From the NCBI RefSeq assembly GCF_013359595.1, contig NZ_JABFMP010000002.1:110130-174129 (forward strand): a stretch of DNA of 64,000 bases, given 5' to 3'. Every line of letters starts with the position of its first letter. The first letter of the stretch is position 1. Shown one piece after another: positions 35,903-44,775 of the stretch. A program made the position numbers and the translations under genes. The notes beneath the pieces were generated by a model. That model was not told the origin of the DNA. It saw only the letters and a list, made by a program, of their open reading frames with translations, and did no database searches. The stretch is from Pseudomonas sp. C1C7 (GTDB taxonomy: Bacteria; Pseudomonadota; Gammaproteobacteria; Pseudomonadales; Pseudomonadaceae).

Positions 35903-37311
35903 GTCAGCCCATGAGCCGCAAACAACAATTGCTCAAGCGCCATCGACGCAACAAACGCCTCGCGCTGCTGGTTGCCCTGGCGCTGTTGATCGTCTGCGGC
36001 ATCTGGGTGGCCTGGTGGTTGCCGCTGCTGCTGGCGGTGCTGGGCTGGATCGCCCATGAAGCCTGGTTCGCCGACCATTTGTTCTATTCGCCGAAAGACG
36101 ATTACCAGTACAACTTTCCTCCCTTCACACCGCAGCCCAAGGTTCATCTGAACGGTGAGCACCTGCGGCTGGATGAAGGCGTGATGCTGGTCGACGACGC
36201 GACGCTGGTGCTGGCGCTGCGGATCAAGAGCACTTGGCTTGGGCGTTTCCTCGATCCGGTGGTGGAACTGGTCGGCGGCGAAAACCCGGACCGTCAGACC
36301 TTCGAGCGAGGTGTGAACGGGCTGCGTTATCTGAACCTCAGCGGTCAGGCGCAGGTGCTGTCAAAGGGTGAGCTGCGTTTGCGCGCACGTCACTGCCGGT
36401 TGTCCGGCGAGCCGGTGCTGTGGGCGATCGAGCATCCCGATTACCGTCGACAGCGGGTGATGGTCATCGCTCCCCATGCCGATGATGCCGAGCTGGCAGC
36501 CTATGGTTTGTACAGCCAGGCCGAAGAAGCCTGGATCGTCACCCTCACAGCCGGTGAAATCGAAGCCGAGCACTATCAGCAGATGGGGTTGGGCAAAGTC
36601 GAGGCGGCGCGGCTCAAAGGCCGCTTGCGTGCCTGGGACAGCATTGCCGTGCCGCGCTGGGCCGGAGTGCCCGAGGCGCACTGCGTGCAGCTGGGTTATT
36701 TCTGTCTTCAGTTGCAAGCCATGCAGGCCTCACCTTCGCAGCCGGTGGGTTCTCGCGAAGCGGATTTGAGCGACACGCGTCTGTTCCGTCAGTTGAATCC
36801 GTTTACCCTGCCGGGCGACGTCGACGGCGCGCCGACCTGGAACAATCTTGTGGCCGATCTGCGAGCACTGTTGCAGCGGGCGCAGCCGGAAGTGATCGTG
36901 ATGCCGCATCCGACCCTCGATCCTCATCCCGACCATATCTGCGCTCAGCAAGCAGTTCTCGAGGCTCTGAAAGGGCTGGAATGGCAGCCGACCCTGCTGG
37001 GTTACGCCAATCACCTGCACGACAATGATCGCTGGCCGATGGGTGACAACGGCACCGGTATCACCCTTCCTCCTGTATTCGACCCGGCGGCTTCGCTGCA
37101 TCCCTGCTGCCTCTCGCTGTCCACGGCGCAACAGCATGACAAGGCCATGGCCCTGGGCATGATGCACGACCTGCAACCTCCCGCTCCGTTCAAGCGCCGC
37201 TTGCGCCGCGGTTTGCAGCGGCTGCTGGCGGGGCGTTCCGGTTCGCCTTACGGCGAGAATGAGTTTTTTCGCAAGGCTGTGCGTCGCCACGAACTGTTCT
37301 GGCGTTTGTAA
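35899..37311 (+). CDS. dnpA: PIG-L family de-N-acetylase
   Basis: A 470-residue protein with two adjacent hydrophobic segments near the N-terminus (about 20-55) and a PIG-L/LmbE domain. Zinc-site motifs are IAPHADDAELAAYG near 190 (usually PHPDDE) and HPTLDPHPDHI near 340. It is predicted to remove an N-acetyl group from an amino sugar, here probably a core or O-antigen sugar at the inner membrane. P. aeruginosa DnpA (PA5002), in the same locus, affects persister formation. The ATG at 35899 overlaps the mig-14 TGA. Confidence 0.88.
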   Translation: MSQPMSRKQQLLKRHRRNKRLALLVALALLIVCGIWVAWWLPLLLAVLGWIAHEAWFADHLFYSPKDDYQYNFPPFTPQPKVHLNGEHLRLDEGVMLVDDATLVLALRIKSTWLGRFLDPVVELVGGENPDRQTFERGVNGLRYLNLSGQAQVLSKGELRLRARHCRLSGEPVLWAIEHPDYRRQRVMVIAPHADDAELAAYGLYSQAEEAWIVTLTAGEIEAEHYQQMGLGKVEAARLKGRLRAWDSIAVPRWAGVPEAHCVQLGYFCLQLQAMQASPSQPVGSREADLSDTRLFRQLNPFTLPGDVDGAPTWNNLVADLRALLQRAQPEVIVMPHPTLDPHPDHICAQQAVLEALKGLEWQPTLLGYANHLHDNDRWPMGDNGTGITLPPVFDPAASLHPCCLSLSTAQQHDKAMALGMMHDLQPPAPFKRRLRRGLQRLLAGRSGSPYGENEFFRKAVRRHELFWRL

Positions 37312-37394
37312 GGTGTTTCGGGCCTGACGGGCGCCTGCTTCGGGCGGGGTTCATTCAGGTATTGCTCGGTTTGCCTGTTGCGGCAAGGAAAACG

Positions 37395-38351
37395 ATGAAA
37401 GTTTTATTTCTGGTGCAGAAAGAACAGCGGGCCATCCTGGACCGTCTGTACGAAGGCGTGGCGGCTCATTGCGAATGCGATCTGCGGTGGTTGAGCAGCG
37501 ATGAGCAGCGCAACCTGCGCAGCTATTTCCGGCGTGAAGTCGATGTGTCGCGGTACGACCGCATCGTGTTTTTCCTGCGCTTCAAGCAGGAAATCCGTCA
37601 GGCTTCGTTCATCCGCACGATCCCCAACCTGGTGATTCTCGAGCACGACGCTTACCAGAACTACATCCCCTGCAAGTACACCGGCAAGTTCAGCGCGCAT
37701 TACCGCCGCCTGCCGTGGGCGCGGGTGATCAGCTCCGGTTTCGTGGTCACCGAGCGCCTGCGCCAGGAAGGCTTCGATGCGGTGTTCGTGCCCAAGGGCT
37801 ACGACCAGACCCAGCTGGAAGATCAGGGGCGCGAGCGGGATATCGAACTGGCCTTCGTCGGCAGCACCAACAGCGTCGCCTACAGCGGACGCAAGGCGCT
37901 GCTCGATGAGTTGGGGCAGGTCGAACCTCTGGTGGTGACCCGCACCAAATCCGGCGAGGAATACCGCGACACCCTCAACCGCATCCGCTTTTTCGTCAGT
38001 GCCGATGTCGGCATGGGCGAGTTCATGATCAAGAACTTCGAAGCCATGGCCTGTGGCTGTGTCTTGCTGGCCTTTGACCAGGGCGCGGCGGAAAGCCAGG
38101 CATTGGGCCTGCAGGACATGCACAACGTGGTGTTCTACCAGAGCATTGCGCAACTGCAGGAGAAGCTGGCCGTCTTGCGCAACGACCCGGAACTGGCGCA
38201 GCGTATTGCGCACAACGGTCGGGAACTGGCGGTGAGCCAATTCAGTTTCGCCCGCATCGGCCAGCGTATCGTCGAGGAAATGGAGCCTGCATTGCGTCCC
38301 CGCGCGCCGCTGAGCCTGCTCGAAAAAATCCGCCTGAAACTGGGCATCTGA
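37395..38351 (+). CDS. Glycosyltransferase, LPS/cell-surface sugar (Ssg-like)
   Basis: A 318-residue glycosyltransferase of the GT-B type. It has an N-terminal acceptor-side domain (MKVLFLVQKEQRAILDRLY), a middle linker with FVPKGYDQTQLED, and a C-terminal MKNFEAMACGC-like donor segment (MIKNFEAMACGCVLLAF near 217). It corresponds in position to P. aeruginosa PA5001 (ssg), which affects LPS and exopolysaccharide. AAGGAA precedes the ATG by four bases. The sugar donor is not predictable. The 83 bases separating it from the deacetylase gene hold no obvious terminator. Confidence 0.87.
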   Translation: MKVLFLVQKEQRAILDRLYEGVAAHCECDLRWLSSDEQRNLRSYFRREVDVSRYDRIVFFLRFKQEIRQASFIRTIPNLVILEHDAYQNYIPCKYTGKFSAHYRRLPWARVISSGFVVTERLRQEGFDAVFVPKGYDQTQLEDQGRERDIELAFVGSTNSVAYSGRKALLDELGQVEPLVVTRTKSGEEYRDTLNRIRFFVSADVGMGEFMIKNFEAMACGCVLLAFDQGAAESQALGLQDMHNVVFYQSIAQLQEKLAVLRNDPELAQRIAHNGRELAVSQFSFARIGQRIVEEMEPALRPRAPLSLLEKIRLKLGI

Positions 38352-38383
38352 CAACAGCATTCCATGCACTGGCTTTTCGTTCT

Positions 38384-39478
38384 ATGAGCATTCTTAACGT
38401 CATGTGGGCCAGCGGCGCTGCGTTCGCCTCCACTCATAAAGTGCATCAGCAGATTCTCGCCCACGCCTCGCCATCCGTCCCGGTCAATACCTGGTTGCTT
38501 CAGGGCAGCGCCTCCCAGTCCGGGGCGACTGTCGGTGACGTTCGTGAATGGGGGTTGTCTTCGGCTCAGCTCAAGGGGCGGAGTTTCTGGCGCTTTACCA
38601 AACCCTGGATGCAAGCAGGGTTCAAGAAGGCCCTCAAGGAAAGCGAGGTGCGCCTGATGCTGCTTGATGGCCTGGGCGTTGCGCGCACGATGGTGCCGCT
38701 GCTTGCGTCATTGCCGTCATTGCGTGCCGTGGTGGTTTTCCACGGTTCGACCCGGCTTTCTCCTGCCGATCGCGCGCTTTTCAAGAAGACCCCGACGTCG
38801 CAGCTCACATTGGCTGCCGTCTCGAACACCCTGGCGCAAGCGCTGAGCGCGGACCTGCAACTGCCTGTCGTGACCTTGCGAAGCGCATTCGATCCTGCCG
38901 CCTTCCAATCCGCACTGCTGACCCGCGAACAGGCGCGTTCGCGGTTGGGATTGCCCGCTGACGATTCACAGGTGCTGGGTGCGGTAGGACGACTGGTCGC
39001 TGGAAAGGGTTTTGCCTGCCTCATCAATGCGTTCGCCGAGGCATTGCGCGAGCGGCCGAGTCTGCGTTTGGTGATTGTCGGCGAAGGCGCGGAGCGATCG
39101 GCGTTGCAAGCGCAGATCGAGGCCAAGGGGTTGCGAGACAGCGTCTCGTTGCCCGGTCACTTGAACGACGCTGCGCAGCTTTACCGGGCATTCGACTGGA
39201 TTGCCATTCCTTCCTTGAGCGAGGGGCTTGGGCTGATCATGCAGGAGGCAGTCCTGGCGGGCGTGCCCGTCCTGTCCAGCGATCTTGAGGTCTTTCGCGA
39301 GCAACTGGGTGCTGCTGGCTGGTATGCACCTGTTGAAGATGTGAGCCGTTGGCACGCGGCCATCGTGCGAGCCTTCGAAGCCGCTCCCCAGACGATCGCG
39401 GCACAACAGTATCAGGTGCTGGCCCCGGAAAAGGCCTGGCAGAATTTCAGCCAGACCGCCCGCTCACTACTACTTTGA
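38384..39478 (+). CDS. Glycosyltransferase family 4, LPS outer core (WapR-like position)
   Basis: A 364-residue GT4 enzyme with the donor-site pattern VGRLVAGKGFACLINAF and IPSLSEGLGLIMQEAVLAGVP (EX7E near 285). The N-terminus MSILNVMWASGAAF is unlike the two preceding transferases. The equivalent gene in P. aeruginosa, wapR, adds the rhamnose that receives O-antigen. That role is plausible here from position only. Its last nine bases overlap the end of the kinase-like gene on the opposite strand. Confidence 0.87.
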   Translation: MSILNVMWASGAAFASTHKVHQQILAHASPSVPVNTWLLQGSASQSGATVGDVREWGLSSAQLKGRSFWRFTKPWMQAGFKKALKESEVRLMLLDGLGVARTMVPLLASLPSLRAVVVFHGSTRLSPADRALFKKTPTSQLTLAAVSNTLAQALSADLQLPVVTLRSAFDPAAFQSALLTREQARSRLGLPADDSQVLGAVGRLVAGKGFACLINAFAEALRERPSLRLVIVGEGAERSALQAQIEAKGLRDSVSLPGHLNDAAQLYRAFDWIAIPSLSEGLGLIMQEAVLAGVPVLSSDLEVFREQLGAAGWYAPVEDVSRWHAAIVRAFEAAPQTIAAQQYQVLAPEKAWQNFSQTARSLLL

Positions 39479-40078
39479 AGACAGCAACGCCTGTTCCAAT
39501 GCCTGCATCGGAAAGCTCTCGTCCAGGTTTTCCCGTGCAATGTAACGGGCGAAATGCTGCAGGTTGCGCTTGATCAAGTGCGCAGGCAGCGGCTTTCGCA
39601 GAAATCGCATATCGGCCACATCGATCAGGCCCATGCGCTGGTCGGGGGTGATCACGATGTTGCCCAGATGCAAGGACCGGAAATAGACCCCCGATTGATG
39701 AAGGCTGCGAATCAGTCCGACCAGGTCCGGCAGGGCCTGTTGCCAGCTGAAGCCTTCCTTGTTGGCGACCTGGCGCAAGGTTTCACCCGGCAATGGCTGG
39801 TAAAGCACTGCCGTCATGCCTGGCGTTTGCAGTCGATAGTATTGCAGCACCTGCAAGGTCGGTACGCCGAGCTTTTGCAGTTCGACGGCATTGTCGATGA
39901 AGCGTTTTGAATACGGGCGAAACAAGGCCGACGAAAAAATACGCTTGCGGCGGAATAGTTTCAGAATATTCCCGTCCTGCAAGAGGTAGACTTTCGGCCC
40001 GAAGCTATCGGCCTCCAGCACCTTGGCACCATCAATCATCTGATTTAGAGCGGCCTGCGGAAGCCGAGAACATTGCAT
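39470..40078 (-). CDS. Small kinase-fold LPS protein lacking the catalytic Asp
   Basis: A 202-residue InaA/WaaP-type protein on the opposite strand from all other core genes. The N-lobe Lys (NILKLFRRK) and the metal Asp (GLIDVADM) are present. The catalytic loop reads FRSLHLGNI, so both the His and the Asp of H-x-D are replaced (Phe, Ser). It is also shorter than WaaP by about 65 residues. It may be catalytically dead or use another mechanism. It converges on the glycosyltransferase with a nine-base overlap and is divergent from the ligase gene. It is the positional equivalent of P. aeruginosa PA4998. Confidence 0.85.
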   Translation of the reverse strand: MQCSRLPQAALNQMIDGAKVLEADSFGPKVYLLQDGNILKLFRRKRIFSSALFRPYSKRFIDNAVELQKLGVPTLQVLQYYRLQTPGMTAVLYQPLPGETLRQVANKEGFSWQQALPDLVGLIRSLHQSGVYFRSLHLGNIVITPDQRMGLIDVADMRFLRKPLPAHLIKRNLQHFARYIARENLDESFPMQALEQALLSSK

Positions 40079-40188
40079 CGTAGAAAGCCTTGTTGGGAGA
40101 AACGGGGCACTGTAGCGGGCAATGATGCCGAAAAGTTTCAGCTTTAACCATGCCGGTTGGGTGGGTGAACACTCTCAGGAGCAATTTG

Positions 40189-41361
40189 ATGCACGAAAAA
40201 CGTTGGGCGCAAGCATGGATGACGATGGGCCTGCTGTGGTTTCTGCTGGCCATTGCCATCGCGCCTACCAACAAGATCTATCAACAGGGGCTGGTCGCCC
40301 TGCTCTGGTTGCCGACGCTGGCCTTCGCCTGGCCGGCGAGGGCCCGGTTCGCGGAGTTGTTCTACGCACAGCGCTGGATCTATCTGCCTCTGCTCGGGCT
40401 GTTCGCGTGGTCGCTCATCAGTCTTGCGTGGTCGGGCGCGACGGACATAACTCGCGAGCCCAAGCGTTTGTTGTACATCGTGGTGTTTCTGCTGTTTTTC
40501 CCGATTCTTGCCAACGGCCAGCCCAATCGTGTGATTCGCATCATGCAATGGGGTGGAGTCGGGCTGGCGATCACCGCGCTGATTGCGATCGTCCGGTTTT
40601 ACGGCATCGATGGTAACGCCTGGAGTGCGCGGGCCGAGGGGCTGGGCGAGTTGGCCCATCCGATTCTGGGGGGCTATGTCATCGGTCTGGCGGCGGTCTG
40701 GCTTCTGCTCTGGTCACCTCGCACCCGCCCGACTCAGGCAGTCTGGTTTTTGGCGTTGATGGTGCTTGGCGTGTTCGTGCTGCTCAGCCAGAGCCGTGGC
40801 GCTGGCCTGGCACTGTTTTTCACCGTTCTCGCCATGCCGATCTGGTGCCGCGATCACCGTAGTCGTGTCGTCGCAGGGGCTGCTCTGGTCGTGGCGTTCC
40901 TGGCGTTCTGGTTTTTTGAATCTTTCGTCACCGCGCGTGGCGTGTCCTATCGCCCGCAGATCCTGATGGCCAGTCTGCACATGATCTCCGAGCGCCCGTG
41001 GACCGGTTTGGGCCTTGGCAGCGACTACAGGGTGTTCTCTTCCGGTATCTATTTCGATCATGCGCACAACCTGTTCTCCCATGTGGCGATCGAGCTGGGC
41101 ATTCCGGGATTGCTGTTGTGGTGCGCGGTCTGGCTGGGTGTCCTGCGTGAGGCCTGGAAGGCTCGGGACACACTGTATGGCAAAGGCACCATTGGCATCT
41201 GGCTGTTCTCGACCCTGGCCATGCAATTCGACGCTGCCAGCATGAGTGGCACGCCGCGAGCCGAGTGGTTCATCAGCTGGCTACCCATTGGCCTGGCCAG
41301 TGTCTTGGTATGGTCACGGGCCAAGTCCGGCGCTTGTGATAAAATTTCGCGTTCTTCCTAA
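40189..41361 (+). CDS. waaL: O-antigen ligase family protein
   Basis: A 390-residue polytopic inner-membrane protein with about ten hydrophobic segments. The large periplasmic loop and the end carry the ligase-type motifs RPWTGLGLGSDY and FDHAHNLFSHVAIELGIPGL, including the conserved Arg and His. It joins undecaprenyl-linked O-antigen to the finished core on the periplasmic side. The ATG at 40189 has AGGAG seven bases before it, and the upstream 39 codons-worth of frame lack similarity. msbA starts 15 bases after its stop. GATAAAAT inside its 3' end may be a -10 box for msbA. Confidence 0.9.
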   Translation: MHEKRWAQAWMTMGLLWFLLAIAIAPTNKIYQQGLVALLWLPTLAFAWPARARFAELFYAQRWIYLPLLGLFAWSLISLAWSGATDITREPKRLLYIVVFLLFFPILANGQPNRVIRIMQWGGVGLAITALIAIVRFYGIDGNAWSARAEGLGELAHPILGGYVIGLAAVWLLLWSPRTRPTQAVWFLALMVLGVFVLLSQSRGAGLALFFTVLAMPIWCRDHRSRVVAGAALVVAFLAFWFFESFVTARGVSYRPQILMASLHMISERPWTGLGLGSDYRVFSSGIYFDHAHNLFSHVAIELGIPGLLLWCAVWLGVLREAWKARDTLYGKGTIGIWLFSTLAMQFDAASMSGTPRAEWFISWLPIGLASVLVWSRAKSGACDKISRSS

Positions 41362-41376
41362 CCAGTGAGCCCTACG

Positions 41377-43182
41377 ATGAGTGATGCACCGCCAGACGCG
41401 GGACAGGATTCCAGCCTGAAAATCTATTTTCGGCTGTTGGGGTATGTAAAACCCTATATCGGCCTTTTCCTGCTGAGTATCGTGGGCTTCGTCATTTTTG
41501 CGTCCACCCAGCCGATGCTCGCCGGGATTCTCAAATATTTCGTCGATGGCTTGAGCAATCCCGAAGCGGTGCTCTTCCCCAACGTCCCTTATCTCAAAGA
41601 CCTGCAGCTGCTGATGGCCGTGCCCCTGCTGATCATCCTGATCGCGGCATGGCAGGGCCTGGGCTCGTTTCTGGGCAACTACTACCTGGCGAAGGTTTCG
41701 CTGGGCCTGGTCCATGACCTGCGTGTCGAGCTGTTCAACAAACTGCTGGTCCTGCCCAACCGCTATTTCGATACCCACAACTCCGGACATCTGATTTCGC
41801 GTATCACCTTCAACGTGACCATGGTGACGGGTGCTGCGACTGATGCCATCAAGGTGGTGATCCGCGAAGGCCTGACGGTGGTGTTCCTGTTCGCCTACCT
41901 GGTGTGGATGAACTGGAAGCTGACCCTGGTGATGCTGGCGATCCTGCCGCTGATCGCGATGATGGTGGGCAACACCAGCAAGAAATTCCGCAAGCAGAGC
42001 AAGAAGATTCAGGTGGCGATGGGCGACGTGACCCATGTCGCTTCCGAGACCATTCAGGGTTATCGCGTGGTGCGCAGCTTCGGCGGCGAGAGCTATGAAG
42101 AGCAGCGTTTTGCCGCCGCGAGCCAGGGCAACACCGACAAGCAACTGCGCATGACCAAGACCGGTGCGGTCTACACGCCGATGCTGCAGCTGGTGATCTA
42201 CACCGCCATGGCCGTGTTGATGTTCCTGGTGCTGTTCCTGCGCGGTGAAGCTACCGCCGGTGATCTGGTGGCCTACATCACTGCGGCGGGCCTGCTGCCC
42301 AAGCCGATCCGGCAGCTGTCGGAAGTCAGTTCGACCATCCAGAAGGGCGTTGCCGGTGCCGAAAGCATTTTCGAGCAGCTGGACGTCGAGCCCGAGGTCG
42401 ATAACGGCACCGTCGAGCGTGAGCGCATCAGCGGCCATCTGGAAGTGCGCAATCTCAGCTTCTCTTACCCTGGAACTGACCGTGAGGTGCTGAAAAACAT
42501 CAACTTCACGGCATCGCCCGGACAGATGATTGCCCTGGTTGGTCGCTCCGGCAGCGGCAAGTCGACCCTCGCCAGCCTGATCCCGCGTTTCTATCATCAC
42601 GATATCGGCGAAATCCTCCTCGATGACGTCGAAATCGAAGATTATCGACTGCGCAATCTGCGCCGGCACGTGGCGCAGGTCACCCAGCACGTGACCCTGT
42701 TCAACGACACCATTGCCAATAACATCGCTTACGGTGACCTGGCTGGCGCCCCCCGCGCCGACATCGAAAAAGCCGCCACCGATGCCTTCGCGATGGACTT
42801 CATCTCGCAAATGCCTGACGGCCTGGACACTCAGGTCGGGGAAAACGGCGTGCTGCTGTCCGGCGGGCAGCGTCAGCGTCTGGCGATTGCCCGGGCGCTG
42901 CTGAAAAATGCTCCGCTGCTGATTCTCGATGAAGCGACTTCGGCGCTGGATACCGAGTCCGAGCGCCACATCCAGGCAGCGCTGGATCAGGTCATGAAGG
43001 GCCGCACCACGCTGGTCATCGCCCACCGCCTGTCGACCATCGAAAAGGCCGACCTGATTCTGGTGATGGACCAGGGCCAGATCGTCGAGCGCGGCACCCA
43101 TGCAGAACTGCTTGCGCAGAACGGCTACTACTCGCGCCTGCACGCGATGGGCCTGGACACTCCGGCGGAAGACATCGCCTGA
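41377..43182 (+). CDS. msbA: Lipid A export ATP-binding/permease protein
   Basis: A 601-residue homodimeric ABC exporter that flips lipid A-core across the inner membrane. Six transmembrane segments in the first 320 residues are followed by the ATPase domain: Walker A VGRSGSGKSTL near 390, signature LSGGQRQRLAIARA and Walker B LLILDEATSALD. The length matches P. aeruginosa MsbA. The start at 41377 is preferred; a GTG at 41365 would add four residues. It lies between the ligase gene and the sulfotransferase gene in the same direction. Confidence 0.96.
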   Translation: MSDAPPDAGQDSSLKIYFRLLGYVKPYIGLFLLSIVGFVIFASTQPMLAGILKYFVDGLSNPEAVLFPNVPYLKDLQLLMAVPLLIILIAAWQGLGSFLGNYYLAKVSLGLVHDLRVELFNKLLVLPNRYFDTHNSGHLISRITFNVTMVTGAATDAIKVVIREGLTVVFLFAYLVWMNWKLTLVMLAILPLIAMMVGNTSKKFRKQSKKIQVAMGDVTHVASETIQGYRVVRSFGGESYEEQRFAAASQGNTDKQLRMTKTGAVYTPMLQLVIYTAMAVLMFLVLFLRGEATAGDLVAYITAAGLLPKPIRQLSEVSSTIQKGVAGAESIFEQLDVEPEVDNGTVERERISGHLEVRNLSFSYPGTDREVLKNINFTASPGQMIALVGRSGSGKSTLASLIPRFYHHDIGEILLDDVEIEDYRLRNLRRHVAQVTQHVTLFNDTIANNIAYGDLAGAPRADIEKAATDAFAMDFISQMPDGLDTQVGENGVLLSGGQRQRLAIARALLKNAPLLILDEATSALDTESERHIQAALDQVMKGRTTLVIAHRLSTIEKADLILVMDQGQIVERGTHAELLAQNGYYSRLHAMGLDTPAEDIA

Positions 43183-43187
43183 TCCGC

Positions 43188-43220
43188 TGCAACAGGGTGA
43201 GCCTGGCTCGCCCTGTTGCA
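43188..43220 (+). terminator. Perfect hairpin after msbA without T-run
   Basis: TGCAACAGGGTGAGCC and an inverted partner ending CCTGTTGCA form a strong stem six bases past the msbA stop. No T-run follows, so it may pause transcription or protect the msbA 3' end rather than terminate. Confidence 0.4.
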
Positions 43221-43370
43221 AGCTCGGCGTGCAATGCGCCGAAGCGTTTGTATCCGGATCCTTACCCTTCTTGACCAACCCTGAATAAATCTGCGCCGCG
43301 CGCTTGTTAAGGTTCCTGAACGAACTTTGATTTCAATCGAGAGGGCCAACCCTCTCGCGCGGGTGCTGGA

Positions 43371-44075
43371 ATGTTGCAACGTTATCTCTGGAAGCTGCTG
43401 CCCAAGGCGCAGCGGCAATTCCTGCTGGGCCGATTGTCGGTGGTGGATCGGCAGGTGGTGAACAAGTCGCTGTCGGCGAATGTACGTTTTCCCCGGCCTT
43501 TCAAGCAGCGCTCCTGCCTGTTCATCCACGTGCCCAAATGCGCTGGTAGCAGTGTCTGTGTCGCGCTGTTCGAAGGTTGGACTCCGGGACACTTGCCGCT
43601 GTACTGGTACGAACAGCAATTCCCCGAACAGTTTGCCAGCAGCTTCAAGTTCGCCTTCGTCCGCGATCCGCTGGAAAGGGCGTATTCGGCCTACGCCTAC
43701 CTGCGAGGCAATGCCTTGAGCCAGCGGGACCATCCCGCGCAAAGGCTGGTCAGGCATTACCGTGACTTCGACGATTTTGTCGCCCGCTGGCTGCATCCCG
43801 AGACGATCCAGCGCCAGTTGCATTTTGCTGCGCAGACGGATTTCCTCACGGATGCCATGGGGCATCTGGCACTGGATTTCGTCGGCTATCAAGAGCATCT
43901 GCAACGGGATTTCAGTCTGGTCTGCGAGCAGATGGGGCATGAGGCGGTGCTGCCGCACGTCAACGGTTCTCAGCTGCGCCGCTCGGTAGCGGCAGGTGAT
44001 TTCTGTACGGCGCGTACCCGCCGTCTGGTTCGGCGTGCCTATCAGCGTGATTACGAGATGCTCGGGTATGAATGA
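43371..44075 (+). CDS. Sulfotransferase family 2-type protein
   Basis: A 234-residue protein with the two PAPS-binding signatures of carbohydrate sulfotransferases: the 5'-phosphosulfate loop IHVPKCAGSSVCVALF near 50, and the 3'-phosphate site FVRDPLERAYSAYAYL near 100. It is predicted to transfer sulfate to a glycan or other hydroxyl group. Its stop overlaps by eight bases the start of an APS kinase gene, which would supply its donor. It sits between msbA and hldE, so core or O-antigen sugar is the most likely acceptor, by inference. The acceptor cannot be read from the sequence. A GTG-rich leader with GCTGGA lies before the ATG. Confidence 0.87.
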   Translation: MLQRYLWKLLPKAQRQFLLGRLSVVDRQVVNKSLSANVRFPRPFKQRSCLFIHVPKCAGSSVCVALFEGWTPGHLPLYWYEQQFPEQFASSFKFAFVRDPLERAYSAYAYLRGNALSQRDHPAQRLVRHYRDFDDFVARWLHPETIQRQLHFAAQTDFLTDAMGHLALDFVGYQEHLQRDFSLVCEQMGHEAVLPHVNGSQLRRSVAAGDFCTARTRRLVRRAYQRDYEMLGYE

Positions 44076-44673
44076 GGCGCTGGCGAGATCGAATCCGCGA
44101 ATCAGTCCTTATGCGTTGTCGCTGTCGAGTGCCGAGCGTGCCGCGCTCAAGGCGCAGCGACCGCGGTGTCTGTGGCTGACCGGATTGTCCGGGGCCGGCA
44201 AGTCGACGCTGGCCAATGCGCTGGAGGTCTATCTCAATCGACGCGCGGCACACACCTTTGTGCTCGATGGCGACAATGTGCGGGCCGGGCTTTGTCGTGA
44301 TCTGGGGATGAGCGCCGACTGCCGCCGGGAAAACATCCGGCGCATGGCCGAAGTGGCGCGGCTGATGGTCGATGCGGGGCTGATCGTGATTGTCGCGGCC
44401 ATCTCGCCGTTCCGGGCCGATCGCGATGCGGCACGAAAGCTGTTTTGCGAGGGTGATTTCATCGAGGTGTATGTGAACACGTCGTTCGCCGTGTGCGCGC
44501 AGCGTGATCCCAAAGGTCTCTACCTGGCAGCCCGGCAAGGGTTGATCAAGGACTTCACTGGCATCGACAGTCCGTACGAAGCCCCGCTTCGCGCGGAATG
44601 CGAAATCGATACCCAGGCGCTGGACATGGCGCAGGCCTGTGAGCAGTTGGCAGGTTTTCTGCTCAAAAAATGA
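44068..44673 (+). CDS. cysC: Adenylylsulfate (APS) kinase, stand-alone CysC
   Basis: A 201-residue kinase that phosphorylates APS to PAPS. The family landmarks are complete: P-loop WLTGLSGAGKSTLANALE near 35, LDGDNVRAGLCRDLGMS, RRENIRR, and the C-terminal RDPKGLY and DFTGIDSPYEAP. It overlaps the sulfotransferase stop by eight bases, so the two proteins are probably made together as a donor-making and donor-using pair. Pseudomonas usually carries APS kinase as part of a fused CysNC for sulfate assimilation. A separate CysC beside a sulfotransferase therefore suggests a dedicated sulfation role. Confidence 0.93.
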   Translation: MNEALARSNPRISPYALSLSSAERAALKAQRPRCLWLTGLSGAGKSTLANALEVYLNRRAAHTFVLDGDNVRAGLCRDLGMSADCRRENIRRMAEVARLMVDAGLIVIVAAISPFRADRDAARKLFCEGDFIEVYVNTSFAVCAQRDPKGLYLAARQGLIKDFTGIDSPYEAPLRAECEIDTQALDMAQACEQLAGFLLKK

Positions 44674-44775
44674 GCAAAAAGCCCGGCAAAACCCTCCCGT
44701 TACAGCCGTCACACAAGCCGACACCTACCCTGTGCTAATATCGCGCCCCTGTTCATTCTGTATGTGGGTTGCTCC

